IMG/VR virus record: IMGVR_UViG_3300027870_000351
Coordinates: 1-33,388 of that record
DNA length: 33,388 nucleotides
From: a virus
Strand: one strand, 5' to 3'
The first letter of the stretch is position 1, and every line of letters starts with the position of its first letter. Of this stretch, positions 8,544-16,171 are shown piece after piece. The notes under the pieces were generated by a model. The model was not told where the DNA came from. It saw only the letters and a list, made by a program, of their open reading frames with translations, and searched no databases. The position numbers and the translations under genes are program-made.

Positions 8544-8957
8544 CTAAAGTGGGTAGTGGTAGGTGGTCTTGGCCTTGTGGAAGCCCAGGTGCCGGGCGCC
8601 GGCCTCCCATTCGTCGCGCGCCGAGGCGAACGAAATCAGCGTGGCGCCGGCGTTGCGCGCCACCGCCTGGATGTGGGGGAAGAAGCGGCGCATGAGCGGC
8701 CGCCTGCTGGCCGAATACGCGCACCAGACCTCGACCGCCTTGCTGTGGAAGGTCGGGACCAGCCGCAGGACCAGGAAGCCGACGTATTCGCCGTCGGCGC
8801 CGGTGCCGATGTACAGCGTGGAGTGGCCCTGGCGCAGCGACATATAGACGTCTTCGGGCAGCCAGTCGTCGGTCGTGGCCTTCTTTACCTCGAGCAGGCC
8901 GGCGCGCACACGCTCCCACTCGGCGGCTAGGTGCTGCGGTTCGATTGCGCGGAGCAT
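8544..8957 (-). CDS. GNAT-like protein of the virion cluster (T7 gp13-like position)
   Basis: This is a 137-aa protein. The pattern LYIGTGADGEYVGFLVLRLV (two strands), then a central strand (AVEVWCAYSA), a helix (PLMRRFFPHIQAVARNAGA) and a final DEWEAGARHLGFHKAKTTYHYPL segment resembles the GNAT acetyltransferase fold. The canonical acetyl-CoA loop (Q/RxxGxG/A) is not obvious, so catalysis is doubtful. T7 gp13, encoded among internal virion genes, also has a GNAT-like fold. By analogy this may be an assembly factor for the ejection proteins. I chose the ATG at 8957 with AGGGA upstream, directly after the preceding stop codon. Confidence 0.6.
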   Translation of the reverse strand: MLRAIEPQHLAAEWERVRAGLLEVKKATTDDWLPEDVYMSLRQGHSTLYIGTGADGEYVGFLVLRLVPTFHSKAVEVWCAYSASRRPLMRRFFPHIQAVARNAGATLISFASARDEWEAGARHLGFHKAKTTYHYPL

Positions 8958-8958
8958 G

Positions 8959-9258
8959 TCAGTTCCCTGTGAAAAATCGTTTCTGGACGAAGCCGGTTGC
9001 CAGGTAGGTCCAGCCTTCCACGACATACTTGGAGCCAGCCGAGCCCAGTTCGACCGGGTTCGAGTTCTTCACGAAGTCGCCTGGGGTGAAGTTGCCGGTG
9101 GCCGGCGGTGCCGTCGCGGCATTCGTGCACGCGCTGGCCTTGTTCTCGGAAACCGCGTTGAGCTGGTTCACGATGTCGCGCACCAGCTCGTACAGTCGCC
9201 GCTTCAGGCCGCGCATGTCGTCGGCGGCCGGCAGCCGCGCGTCGTTGGAAAGTCTCAT
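8959..9258 (-). CDS. small conserved phage tail-region protein
   Basis: This 99-aa protein has an N-terminal helix (DDMRGLKRRLYELVRDIVNQLNAVSENKA) and a beta-rich C-terminus (FTPGDFVKNSNPVELGSAGSKYVVEGWTYLATG). The C-terminal part resembles short repeat-like segments found in podoviral fibre-attachment or needle-type proteins. P22 encodes its tail needle gp26 just after gp10. This gene occupies that place (it starts on the gp10-like stop codon, ATGA overlap) but is much shorter than gp26. I would call it a tail accessory protein of unknown function. Confidence 0.62.
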   Translation of the reverse strand: MRLSNDARLPAADDMRGLKRRLYELVRDIVNQLNAVSENKASACTNAATAPPATGNFTPGDFVKNSNPVELGSAGSKYVVEGWTYLATGFVQKRFFTGN

Positions 9259-10712
9259 TCGTATCCGTCCGGGGTAAGGGCCGGCGTGAAGCCGACCAGT
9301 TCGAAGTCGCCCTGCAGTTCGATGCGCAGGCGGTGATAGCGGCCCGAGGCCAGCGGGTCGTAGTGGGCGCCGGAAAGCGCGCTGTCGCCGCGGTTCTCCA
9401 GGTCGCCGCCGTCGACGTCGCGTGTGTAGTGCGTCAGGTTCGACGCGCCCGGCCGCTTCGTGAAGCGCGGCGTCACGCGGGCGAGCGTCGTGAACTGCTC
9501 GTCGTCGCCGAAATCGCCGGTCGTCAGCGAGGCGGCGCCGCACGGCCCGGTCAGGGTGCGGATCTTGTGATCCAGGCCCACCACGCCCATCGCCGAGCTG
9601 CTGGTGTCCAGCGACGGCGAGTCGAAGGGGACATCGGGCAGCGTGTCGAAGGTCAGCGACGCGTCAGCCGGCCAGTTGTCGTAGTTCGTCTCCGCGCCCT
9701 GGTACTGCAGCACGGTCTCGATCGGCAGCGACACCTTGCCCCAGCGGTCCATGGTCAGGTTGTAGACCAGGGCATTCGTCAACGCGCCGCCGGAACCTGG
9801 CGTCGGGTAGAACCACCAGCACAGGTTTTTCGCCTGGTCGAAGTGCGAGCGGATGCGGTAGCGGTAGGTCGCGTCGCACCGCGCGAAGAACCACTCCTTC
9901 GGCGCGCTCTTGATCGGCACCGGGCGGGCGCCGTCGAACAGCCAGAAGTTGTCGCGCCCGATGAACAGGTGCGCGGTGCCGACATCGATCACCGCGTCCG
10001 CGCTGACGGCACCAACGTTCGACGAGATCAGGTCCCATTGCCAGACCACCGGCTTTCCGACGAAGCGGCCCAGGTACAGGGAATTTTCCTTGTACGCTGC
10101 CACGTCGTTGCCCAGGCGCTTTGCTGCCCTGATGTCGCCCGGCGTGTTCAGCAGGTAGCCGAACGCGGCCTGGTTGCTGTCGCTCGGCGTCCAGGTCAGG
10201 TGGTCGTAGATGCCCGAGCACGCCCAGGCCTCGGGCCGGTCGCCACCAACATAGGGGGCGTTCAGGCCGAAGGCCAGCACGAAGCCCGATGCGGTCACGA
10301 TGATGCGCGCACGCGGCGACTGCGGGATGTCCGAGAACGCCGTGCCGTTGCCGGTCGATACCTGGATCGGGTCCGTCTCGTTGCACGCCAGCGTGGCGTT
10401 GCCGAACTGCTCGAACCGCCATCGGTTCTCCAGGCTGCCGGTGTAGCCGCCGGCGCGCGACTGGTCGACATACTGCACGCCGGACAGCTCGAACAGCTTG
10501 GCGCGCGTGCCGACGAATACGCGGGCCAGCTTGTCCAGTCGCTGGAGCACGGCGCCACCCCGGCACTCGTCAGGCAGCGCGGCCAGGCCGACATCGAACG
10601 GCGTCGGCGCGCCCGCCATGCCGCGCAGGGTCGGCACGAGGTTCGTGCAGTCCGTGAGCACGCCGGGCGTGGTGCTGTCCGCATCCGGCACGAAGCCGGT
10701 CAGCGGGATCAT
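9255..10712 (-). CDS. tail hub/DNA stabilisation protein, P22 gp10-like
   Basis: This is a 485-aa protein. Repeated beta-strand units (RVFVGTRAKLFELSG, RIIVTASGFVLAFGLN, AHLFIGRDNFWLFDGARPVPI, WWFYPTPGSGGALTNALVYNLTMDRWGKVSL) suggest a propeller-like fold. Length and position fit P22 gp10 (472 aa), the head-completion factor that plugs the tail and retains packaged DNA. It starts on the stop codon of the adaptor gene (ATGA) and is itself overlapped by the next gene, giving the gp4-gp10 order of P22-like phages. N-terminal residues MIPLTGFVPDADSTTPGVLTDCTNLVPTLRG are typical of this protein type. Confidence 0.78.
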   Translation of the reverse strand: MIPLTGFVPDADSTTPGVLTDCTNLVPTLRGMAGAPTPFDVGLAALPDECRGGAVLQRLDKLARVFVGTRAKLFELSGVQYVDQSRAGGYTGSLENRWRFEQFGNATLACNETDPIQVSTGNGTAFSDIPQSPRARIIVTASGFVLAFGLNAPYVGGDRPEAWACSGIYDHLTWTPSDSNQAAFGYLLNTPGDIRAAKRLGNDVAAYKENSLYLGRFVGKPVVWQWDLISSNVGAVSADAVIDVGTAHLFIGRDNFWLFDGARPVPIKSAPKEWFFARCDATYRYRIRSHFDQAKNLCWWFYPTPGSGGALTNALVYNLTMDRWGKVSLPIETVLQYQGAETNYDNWPADASLTFDTLPDVPFDSPSLDTSSSAMGVVGLDHKIRTLTGPCGAASLTTGDFGDDEQFTTLARVTPRFTKRPGASNLTHYTRDVDGGDLENRGDSALSGAHYDPLASGRYHRLRIELQGDFELVGFTPALTPDGYE

Positions 10713-11356
10713 CGCGCACTCCCGATCACCAGCGTCGAGCCGGAGAACTTCATTTCGTTGTCGGCGTCGATCAGGCCGTTGACCGCGCTGGCGTACATGC
10801 GCGCCGCCAGTGGAATACGCGCGTCGTCCTTCAGGTGCGCATACGCTTCGATCAGCGCCGCGTACAGGTAGGCCGCCGGGCAGTTCTCCAGCAGCCAGTT
10901 CGTGTCGGCGTCGGCCACCAGGGCAGGGAAGCGCCGGTAGTAGCTCATGGTGAAGTCGGACGGCTGCCCGCCCTCGACCGCGATCCCGCCGTCCTGGAAC
11001 GTGTAGTAGCGCGCGAACCCGGTAGGCGCCAGGCTGGCGAAGCGCTGCGGCGTCACATATTCCAGCGTGCGCGGGCCGGCGCCGTCGTTCACGGTCAGCC
11101 GGTCCATCGACAGAAAGCCAGCGGGCAGCGCGGCCAGCGACTGCGATTCCGTCGCCAGCATGCCGGTCAGGCGCAGCGGAGGCACAGCGCCGTCGAAGTC
11201 GCGCGAGCCGGTATAGAGCCGCGATTCGGCGAGCGCCACGAAGTCCGGGATCACGTCGCCCAGGTTCGTGCGGCCCAGGCGTTTGGCGATCATGTTCTTC
11301 AGCTGGCCGTAGTTCTGGCCACGGAGGGCCAATGCTTCAGGGGCAACGATGGTCAT
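10709..11356 (-). CDS. phage head-tail adaptor protein (SU10/P22 gp4-type)
   Basis: This is a 215-aa mostly helical protein (QLKNMIAKRLGRTNLGDVIPDFVALAESRLY ... LLENCPAAYLYAALIEAYAHLKDDARIPLAARMYASAVNGLIDADN). The long helix pair with a short beta segment is the pattern of adaptor proteins that form a dodecameric ring below the portal. It is directly upstream of the gp10-like gene with a 4-bp overlap and has a good AAGGA site. Unlike in P22, a fibre-like gene separates it from the capsid genes. P22 gp4 also has muramidase activity; I see no support for that here. Confidence 0.75.
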   Translation of the reverse strand: MTIVAPEALALRGQNYGQLKNMIAKRLGRTNLGDVIPDFVALAESRLYTGSRDFDGAVPPLRLTGMLATESQSLAALPAGFLSMDRLTVNDGAGPRTLEYVTPQRFASLAPTGFARYYTFQDGGIAVEGGQPSDFTMSYYRRFPALVADADTNWLLENCPAAYLYAALIEAYAHLKDDARIPLAARMYASAVNGLIDADNEMKFSGSTLVIGSAR

Positions 11357-11364
11357 GGTGGTCC

Positions 11365-12804
11365 TTACTTTGCTACCCAGCCGGTCGTGCCCGTGCCGGA
11401 TTCCTTGACGTACAGGGTTGTTCCCGCGCCGCCATCGCTGCGCAGGTAGAGCGAGCCGACGTTGGCCACGACCGCAGGGGCGCCAGCGCCGGACAGGATG
11501 ACGAGTCCAGAAACACCGGCTGCGCTCAGGTCAAGCTTTTGTGCATAAGGCGTGACGCGGCGGTTCGGATCGCCGACAGCGCCTGTTGTGTTGGTCGACG
11601 AAGGGCGCAGCGTACCGGTACTAGAGACCTCCCAGCGGATCGCGCCGCCGGTACCGAACTGGACCGCGCCTTCCTGTGCATTCAAGAACAGTGCGCCAGT
11701 CCCACGGTGGAGAAATTCGGTCGTACCGTTTGCCCCTGCTGCGCGAGTAATGGTCCAGGCGCCGTTGACCCACTCGGGCGAGTACGCGTAGTGGTTACCC
11801 GCACTATCAATACGAGCCATGCCAGGGGCAAACAGGACGTTGGTCCATGTGCCACCATTCGATCCGTTTGCAGCATAGAAGGCGGCTCCATTCCCGCCGC
11901 GTGAGGCAATCGCAACGTAGCCATAGGTCGGCGTGCCGGACTTGTTCATGTCGAGCACGCCGATTTGCGTCTGGATTGAGTAGGGAATCGAATTGCTGGT
12001 GCGGTTGTAGTTGCTGGTCGTTGCTTCCCAGGCCGACGTAAAGCCTGCATCCTCGACGTTTTGAATATTTACTAGCACCCCGGTTGCGTCCGACGAACTG
12101 GCCGACCCGCTGGCTTGGCCCTTCGGACCGTCCTGACGAACGAAGATCGACAACCCATCGATCTCTCCACCAACTGGATCGGTTGCCCCTGAGTACCCTT
12201 TTTTATGGATTGCGATGGTGATGCCGTTATCGGAACTGTCAGGGCCATTCTTGCCTGAGCCGATTGCCTGAGTCTCAACGTGTACGGCAGAGTAAACTTG
12301 GGTCGAGTGCGCCGCAGGGAATTGCGTCTTGAAGGTGCGCTTGGCCTTTCCAGTTGGCGAAGGGGTATGCGTAAAGCGCAGGGGGTGCAGACCGGTGTAT
12401 TCGAGCATCGACATCGAATAGTCAGCGGGCACCGCCACGTCGTTGTCGGGAGCGAGAATTTGAATCACGCGGCCCGGATTTGCTGAGACCGCCGCAGCAA
12501 GCGCCGCAGCGTCGGGCGCCTCGTATGCATCGCGCCCGCCGTCATCGTTCGGATCGTTGAGCACCACGTCCGTGATCGTGATCGCGTCGATCTGCTTGCC
12601 GGTGATGCTCAGGTTGTAGTGCCCATCGGCCGCGTAGAAGGCGAACCGGCCGTTGTCGTCCGAGCTGACCGTTTGCACCTGCTGGCCGCCATCGGCCGCG
12701 TAGATCACAGCAGGCTCGTTGCCCGGGTAGGTCGTGACGACCACGACGGCGCCGGCCACAGGCTTGCCCTGCTTGTTCAGGATCGTGTTGGTGTAGCGTT
12801 CCAT
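11365..12804 (-). CDS. tail spike/appendage protein
   Basis: This 479-aa protein begins with a beta-sandwich domain of carboxypeptidase-regulatory or Ig-like type (ILNKQGKPVAGAVVVVTTYP ... VQTVSSDDNGRFAFYAADGHYNLSITG, residues 5-75). That module often attaches tail spikes to virions. The rest is beta-rich, with Gly/Ser/Asn content and strands such as GYVAIASRGGNGAAFYAANGSNG and NVGSLYLRSDGGAGTTLYVKESGTGTTGWVAK typical of fibre ends. I chose ATG 12804, which overlaps the upstream stop (TGATG), over an in-frame ATG at 12840. Stretches in the middle (for example 11941-12000 and 12181-12240) count 50% GC, below its neighbours, which fits an exchanged receptor-binding region. No catalytic site is apparent. 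Confidence 0.72.
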   Translation of the reverse strand: MERYTNTILNKQGKPVAGAVVVVTTYPGNEPAVIYAADGGQQVQTVSSDDNGRFAFYAADGHYNLSITGKQIDAITITDVVLNDPNDDGGRDAYEAPDAAALAAAVSANPGRVIQILAPDNDVAVPADYSMSMLEYTGLHPLRFTHTPSPTGKAKRTFKTQFPAAHSTQVYSAVHVETQAIGSGKNGPDSSDNGITIAIHKKGYSGATDPVGGEIDGLSIFVRQDGPKGQASGSASSSDATGVLVNIQNVEDAGFTSAWEATTSNYNRTSNSIPYSIQTQIGVLDMNKSGTPTYGYVAIASRGGNGAAFYAANGSNGGTWTNVLFAPGMARIDSAGNHYAYSPEWVNGAWTITRAAGANGTTEFLHRGTGALFLNAQEGAVQFGTGGAIRWEVSSTGTLRPSSTNTTGAVGDPNRRVTPYAQKLDLSAAGVSGLVILSGAGAPAVVANVGSLYLRSDGGAGTTLYVKESGTGTTGWVAK

Positions 12805-13115
12805 CAGATGCGGCCCTCGTAGATGCGGCAGGCCGAGCATTCGGCAAGAAACTCATCCAGCTTCTTGTCGTCCTTCGAGATCACGTCCCAGGACACGCCG
12901 TACTTTTCCATGCCCCACGAATTAAGCAGGTCGAGCGGGATTGATGCGACGTAATGGTCGCCATCGGCGGTCTTCGTCAGGCCAGCGCTACGCATGCGCT
13001 CATTCCGGCGCAGCGCGCCCGAGACGTCGGTGGACTGAACGATAATGCCGCTGCCGTCGCCGTGCTCGTGCATCGTCAGGCGGCCGTGAGCGGTGGTATC
13101 GAGAATCGTTTGCAT
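12804..13115 (-). CDS. conserved hypothetical protein behind the capsid gene
   Basis: This is a 103-aa protein of alternating beta strands and helices (GSGIIVQSTDVSGALRRNERMR ... DHYVASIPLDLLNSWGMEKYGVSWDVISKDDKKLDEFLAECSACRIYEGRI). It starts after a strong terminator and its stop overlaps the spike gene start. The ribosome-binding site is weak. I do not recognise a function. Its place between capsid and tail genes suggests a small head or connector component, or an assembly factor. Two Cys near the C-terminus (SACR) are not arranged as a clear metal site. Confidence 0.65.
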   Translation of the reverse strand: MQTILDTTAHGRLTMHEHGDGSGIIVQSTDVSGALRRNERMRSAGLTKTADGDHYVASIPLDLLNSWGMEKYGVSWDVISKDDKKLDEFLAECSACRIYEGRI

Positions 13116-13127
13116 GGGATGTCCGAG

Positions 13128-13158
13128 AAAAAGAAAAAGGCGCTCCGAAGAGCGCCTT
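13128..13158 (-). terminator. intrinsic terminator downstream of the major capsid gene
   Basis: The minus strand carries a 9-bp stem (AAGGCGCTC/GAGCGCCTT) with a TTCG tetraloop, followed by TTTTTCTTTTT. It is 25 bp after the capsid stop codon and probably ends most transcripts there, leaving the capsid mRNA as the abundant product. Confidence 0.9.
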
Positions 13159-13182
13159 GCAGAAGATGCAGCTGTGCCGCTG

Positions 13183-14130
13183 TTACGCGTCGATCAGGTC
13201 GAGGACGGCGCCGTGCGAGTTCGGGTTGTAGTCCTTGAAGGTGAACTCGCCGTTGACCAGAACGTCTTCGGTGTCGCCGGTCACGCCCAGCGGCTTGTCC
13301 TTCATGCCACGGAGCATTGCCAGTTCCAGGAATTCCGGATCGATGAACGCCGTTTCACGCTGACGCATGTGGCGGGCGTTGACGGTCTTCACGCGGCCAA
13401 ACGGGCCGATGTAGATTTCCAGCGTCGCGGTCAGGGTCTTGTCTTCGGCCTTGTCGAAGCGGGTGGTACCGGCCAGGAAGTTGTCGAACGCCATGCGCTG
13501 GAACGACGGGAACAGGCCGTACAGGTTGCTCATGTTCGAGCCATTGTCGAACATCTGCTGCAGCACGTTCTTCATCAGCGTTTCGGTGAAGGCGCGCTTG
13601 GTGCCGTCGACGGCTGCGGTGTTCGTCACAGGATTCGCCGCGACGCCGCCGGCGCCGAGGGAGACGTTCTTCGACATGAAGCCGAACAGACCGCGTGCCT
13701 GGCCAGCGACACCGGCCGATGCCGGGATAGCGGTCGTGTTTTGCAGCAGCGCGAATTCGATGTCCTTCTTCAGCTCGACCATGGTCTTGGCCAACTGGCG
13801 GTTGTATTCCGACTTGCCGCCGGCCTTCTCGACCACTTCCTGGGTGCCGGTCACGCCGAACACGTCTTCGACGATCTGCGTGCGGTTGCCCAGGCGCTGC
13901 GGCGGGGTGCGCGGGGTGCGGCTCGACTGGTTGCCCTGCTCGACCTTGTTTGCCTTGGCCGCGCGGTATTCGTCGGTGCTCCATTCTTCGAAGACGCCGT
14001 TGGCCTTGCCCTTGCCGATCAGCTTCACGAACGGGGTCTCATCGACCGACACGTTCCAGATTTTGTCCATCAGCTGTTCGCGGTTGACGGTGCTGTTGAA
14101 GGTTGCGTAAGTGTTGACTGCTTGACCCAT
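13183..14130 (-). CDS. major capsid protein, SU10-type (HK97 fold)
   Basis: This is a 315-aa protein. The N-terminus NREQLMDKIWNVSVDETPFVKLIGKGKANGVFEEWSTDEYRAA and the segment RLGNRTQIVEDVFGVTGTQEVVEKAG, with KTMVELKKDIEFALLQNTTA after it, match the SU10 major head protein family (DUF5309, PF17236), which adopts the HK97 fold. C-terminal strands (GPFGRVKTVNARHMRQRETAFIDPEFLELAMLRGM) also fit. It is preceded by the scaffold gene (9-bp gap), has an AAGGAAT site and is followed by a strong terminator. It should assemble with the scaffold around the portal vertex. Confidence 0.92.
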   Translation of the reverse strand: MGQAVNTYATFNSTVNREQLMDKIWNVSVDETPFVKLIGKGKANGVFEEWSTDEYRAAKANKVEQGNQSSRTPRTPPQRLGNRTQIVEDVFGVTGTQEVVEKAGGKSEYNRQLAKTMVELKKDIEFALLQNTTAIPASAGVAGQARGLFGFMSKNVSLGAGGVAANPVTNTAAVDGTKRAFTETLMKNVLQQMFDNGSNMSNLYGLFPSFQRMAFDNFLAGTTRFDKAEDKTLTATLEIYIGPFGRVKTVNARHMRQRETAFIDPEFLELAMLRGMKDKPLGVTGDTEDVLVNGEFTFKDYNPNSHGAVLDLIDA

Positions 14131-14139
14131 GATGATTCC

Positions 14140-15132
14140 TTATTTGCGTGGGACCATGCCGAGCAGGGCGGCGAAATCTTTCGCGCTACCGGTTTGCTCG
14201 AGACGGCGGGTTTGTTTTTCGATGTGCAGCTGAGCTGCTGGTTTGGCGGCCGGCGCGGCCTTGGCTGCCTTGGTAGGCAGAGCCGAGACCTTCTTGATGG
14301 CCTGCTGCTTGGTGTTTTGCTGCTTGTCGAACTGCGCGGCCTTGTAGAGCACTTCCAACATGCGCTTGTCGGTCACCTGGGCCAGTTCGGCGTCGGTAAA
14401 GCCCGCCTTCTGGCCCAGCGCCTTCATTTCGCCGATGTGTTCCTTGCCGAAGCCGGGAACCAATGCCGTCATGTGCGCCTGGGCTTCCTGCGCCTGCTGG
14501 GCGCGCGCCTGCGCCTGGGCCTGCTGCTGCTGGGCGGTCAACGATTGCAGCTTCTGGCCGATGCCGCGCTCGACGTCGCCGCGGCGAATGCGCAGCTCCT
14601 GGAAGTCGGCCATGTGCGCGGCATACGACACGGGGTCTTCCGCGCGCAGCTGCTCCCAGTCGATTTGCCCGTATTGCTTCAGCGCGGCGTCAATGCCTTG
14701 CAGCTGCCCGATCTCCTGGGCGTACTGCTGCACCTCGGCGGCCTGCTGGGCGACGTGGGCATTCCATTCCTGACGCTCCTGAGCCAGGCGCTGGGCCTTC
14801 TGCGTGTAGTCTTGCTGACGCAGGTAGCCGTTCTTCGCCTCGTCCTTGGTGAGCGCGACCTTTTCGCCATTGATTTCCAGCTCGAGGAACGCTTCGGTCG
14901 AGTCCTTTGCAGGTTGTTCGTCCTGACCTTCATCCCCGGCCTCGCCGTCGTCGTCGCCGCCGTCCTGCGCGTCTTCGCCTTCAGTGCTGCCGTCTTGTTG
15001 GTCGGTTCCTTCGCTGGCTTCCTGATCGGTTTCGGCGCTTTGCGAGTCCGATTGCTCGGTTTGCTCGTTGTCGCCGTCGCCGCCCAGCATTTCCGCGAAA
15101 CTGTCGGTGTTCAGGGGTTGGTCTTCGTCCAT
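14140..15132 (-). CDS. scaffolding protein
   Basis: This is a 330-aa protein with an extremely acidic, Gln/Ser/Asp/Glu-rich N-terminal third (residues 1-85). A short folded strand pair (EAFLELEINGEKVALTKDEAKNGYLRQQDYTQKAQRL) and a Gln/Ala-rich coiled coil (about residues 115-230) follow. A basic C-terminal tail (KKVSALPTKAAKAAPAAKPAAQLHIEKQTRRLEQ) completes it. Acidic helical proteins with a basic C-terminal capsid-binding end, directly before the major capsid gene, are scaffolds that guide procapsid assembly and then leave. A terminator precedes the gene; GGAG is found about 12 bases before the ATG. Confidence 0.85.
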   Translation of the reverse strand: MDEDQPLNTDSFAEMLGGDGDNEQTEQSDSQSAETDQEASEGTDQQDGSTEGEDAQDGGDDDGEAGDEGQDEQPAKDSTEAFLELEINGEKVALTKDEAKNGYLRQQDYTQKAQRLAQERQEWNAHVAQQAAEVQQYAQEIGQLQGIDAALKQYGQIDWEQLRAEDPVSYAAHMADFQELRIRRGDVERGIGQKLQSLTAQQQQAQAQARAQQAQEAQAHMTALVPGFGKEHIGEMKALGQKAGFTDAELAQVTDKRMLEVLYKAAQFDKQQNTKQQAIKKVSALPTKAAKAAPAAKPAAQLHIEKQTRRLEQTGSAKDFAALLGMVPRK

Positions 15133-15167
15133 GGGGTTTGTGCTCCGTGAGGTGTGAGTTCAGAAAT

Positions 15168-15194
15168 GAAAAAGGCCACCTCGCGGGTGGCCTT
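15168..15194 (-). terminator. intrinsic terminator upstream of the scaffold gene
   Basis: The minus strand carries a 9-bp stem (AAGGCCACC/GGTGGCCTT) with a 5-nt loop, followed by five T residues. It lies in the 117-bp gap between the Pro/Ala-rich protein gene and the scaffold gene. Confidence 0.85.
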
Positions 15195-15249
15195 CTGATT
15201 GTTCCTAACTCGACGGGCAGCTTTCAGGGGCAAGCTGCCAGCCCGGGGA

Positions 15250-15579
15250 TTAGATGGTGGTGCCGTCCGACAGCAGGGCGGCCGGCGTGTCGCCGTGCAC
15301 CAGTCGGATGCCGGCGTACTTGCCGACGTGGATGGCGCCGTCCTTGGCTTCCGGGTGCGTGATCTGGCAGACCGGCAGCGGCTGTGCGGCTTCCTCGATG
15401 CGGGCGGCGTAGACGGCCAGCGGCTCGACGGCGGCGGGCCGCTGCGCTGGCTCAGGCTCGGGCGGCGCCACTGGCGGATCGGCAGCATCAGGCACGGCTG
15501 GCTCGGGTGCCTGTGCCTGTTCCTGCTCGGGTTGCACGACCGGCTCGGGTGCCGGTGCGCCTGGTGCTTTCTTAGCCAT
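15250..15579 (-). CDS. Pro/Ala-rich protein of the head module, unknown function
   Basis: This is a 109-aa protein. Residues 1-50 are a Pro/Ala/Glu/Gln-rich disordered arm (APGAPAPEPVVQPEQEQAQAPEPAVP). Residues 55-109 look folded (VYAARIEEAAQPLPVCQITHPEAKDGAIHVGKYAGIRLVHGDTPAALLSDGTTI). It begins 8 bp inside the end of the upstream gene with a GGAGG site and ends before a terminator. Such arms are common in small head-associated or assembly proteins. I do not recognise a family. Confidence 0.65.
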   Translation of the reverse strand: MAKKAPGAPAPEPVVQPEQEQAQAPEPAVPDAADPPVAPPEPEPAQRPAAVEPLAVYAARIEEAAQPLPVCQITHPEAKDGAIHVGKYAGIRLVHGDTPAALLSDGTTI

Positions 15580-15868
15580 TGATCCTCCGTGTGACGGCTT
15601 CCGCCTTGATTTGCATGTTGGTGTCCAGCAGCAGTTCGCTGCGGGCGATGGTTGCGCCGCCGACGTGGGCGACGAAGCTGGCTTCGAACTGCTTTGCGGC
15701 CCACAAGAGGCGCTTCAGTTCCTCGGCCTGCTCCTTGTTCTGCACGCTCAGCGCGGCCCATTGCTCGACGACGGCCTGCTTGATCTCGGCCAGCGCCTCC
15801 TTCAGCAGTGGGTCGTCCAGCAGGCGCTTGGCGTGCTCGCCGCGTGCGATTTGTTCTTCAGGGGTCAT
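15572..15868 (-). CDS. small helical phage protein of the head module
   Basis: This 98-aa, entirely helical protein (MTPEEQIARGEHAKRLLDDPLLKEALAEIKQAVVEQWAALSVQNKEQAEELKRLLWAAKQFEASFVAHVGGATIAR) is of a kind that recurs in head modules of podoviruses and siphoviruses without a known job. The start at 15868 fits this typical N-terminus; the frame continues upstream only as Arg-rich shadow sequence. It follows the neighbouring 99-aa gene by 2 bp and overlaps the next start. A head-assembly accessory role is inferred from context only. Confidence 0.7.
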   Translation of the reverse strand: MTPEEQIARGEHAKRLLDDPLLKEALAEIKQAVVEQWAALSVQNKEQAEELKRLLWAAKQFEASFVAHVGGATIARSELLLDTNMQIKAEAVTRRING

Positions 15869-15870
15869 GT

Positions 15871-16170
15871 TCAGCCTATGGCGATGATGGAATCGATTGC
15901 CGCGTTCACCTGGAACTGGATGTCCGCGTCGGGCGCGCCTGCACCGGCCGCCGCGATCTGCGGATTGCGCAGCACCTGCATGGCCAGCACGTGCGGTTTG
16001 ATCGTTACCATGTCCTGCAGCACGCGCTTTGCCCACTCGACGCGGGTAGCGTGGTCCTGCGTGTCTTTAGGCTCGGCCGCGATGTCCTGCGCCGCCAGCC
16101 ACATCGCCACCTTGCAGCGGCTCTGGAACGCGGCGTCGTAGGCGGCGCCGTAAATTGCAAGTAAGTCCAT
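15871..16170 (-). CDS. small helical protein of the head module, unknown function
   Basis: This is a 99-aa helical protein (MDLLAIYGAAYDAAFQSRCKVAMWLAAQDIAAEP ... HATRVEWAKRVLQDMVTIKPHVLAMQVLRNPQIAAAGAGAPDADIQFQVNAAIDSIIAI). Related proteins with a DHATRVEWAKR-like centre occur next to capsid genes in many phages, where they may act in head completion; this is not established to my knowledge. The start lies 1 bp after the preceding stop codon. Longer upstream extension in this frame is a shadow of the LamG-like gene. Confidence 0.7.
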   Translation of the reverse strand: MDLLAIYGAAYDAAFQSRCKVAMWLAAQDIAAEPKDTQDHATRVEWAKRVLQDMVTIKPHVLAMQVLRNPQIAAAGAGAPDADIQFQVNAAIDSIIAIG

Positions 16171-16171
16171 G

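Noticed and set aside
9333-10871. A 512-codon open frame opposite the gp10-like gene
   Set aside because: Arg/Val/Ala-rich antisense shadow; the minus-strand protein has a clear family pattern and gene overlaps.
13093-15150. A very long open frame (about 685 codons) on the plus strand opposite the capsid and scaffold genes
   Set aside because: It is antisense to two well-recognised genes, runs through a terminator hairpin and has a Leu/Val/Arg/Gly composition typical of reverse-strand shadows in high-GC DNA.
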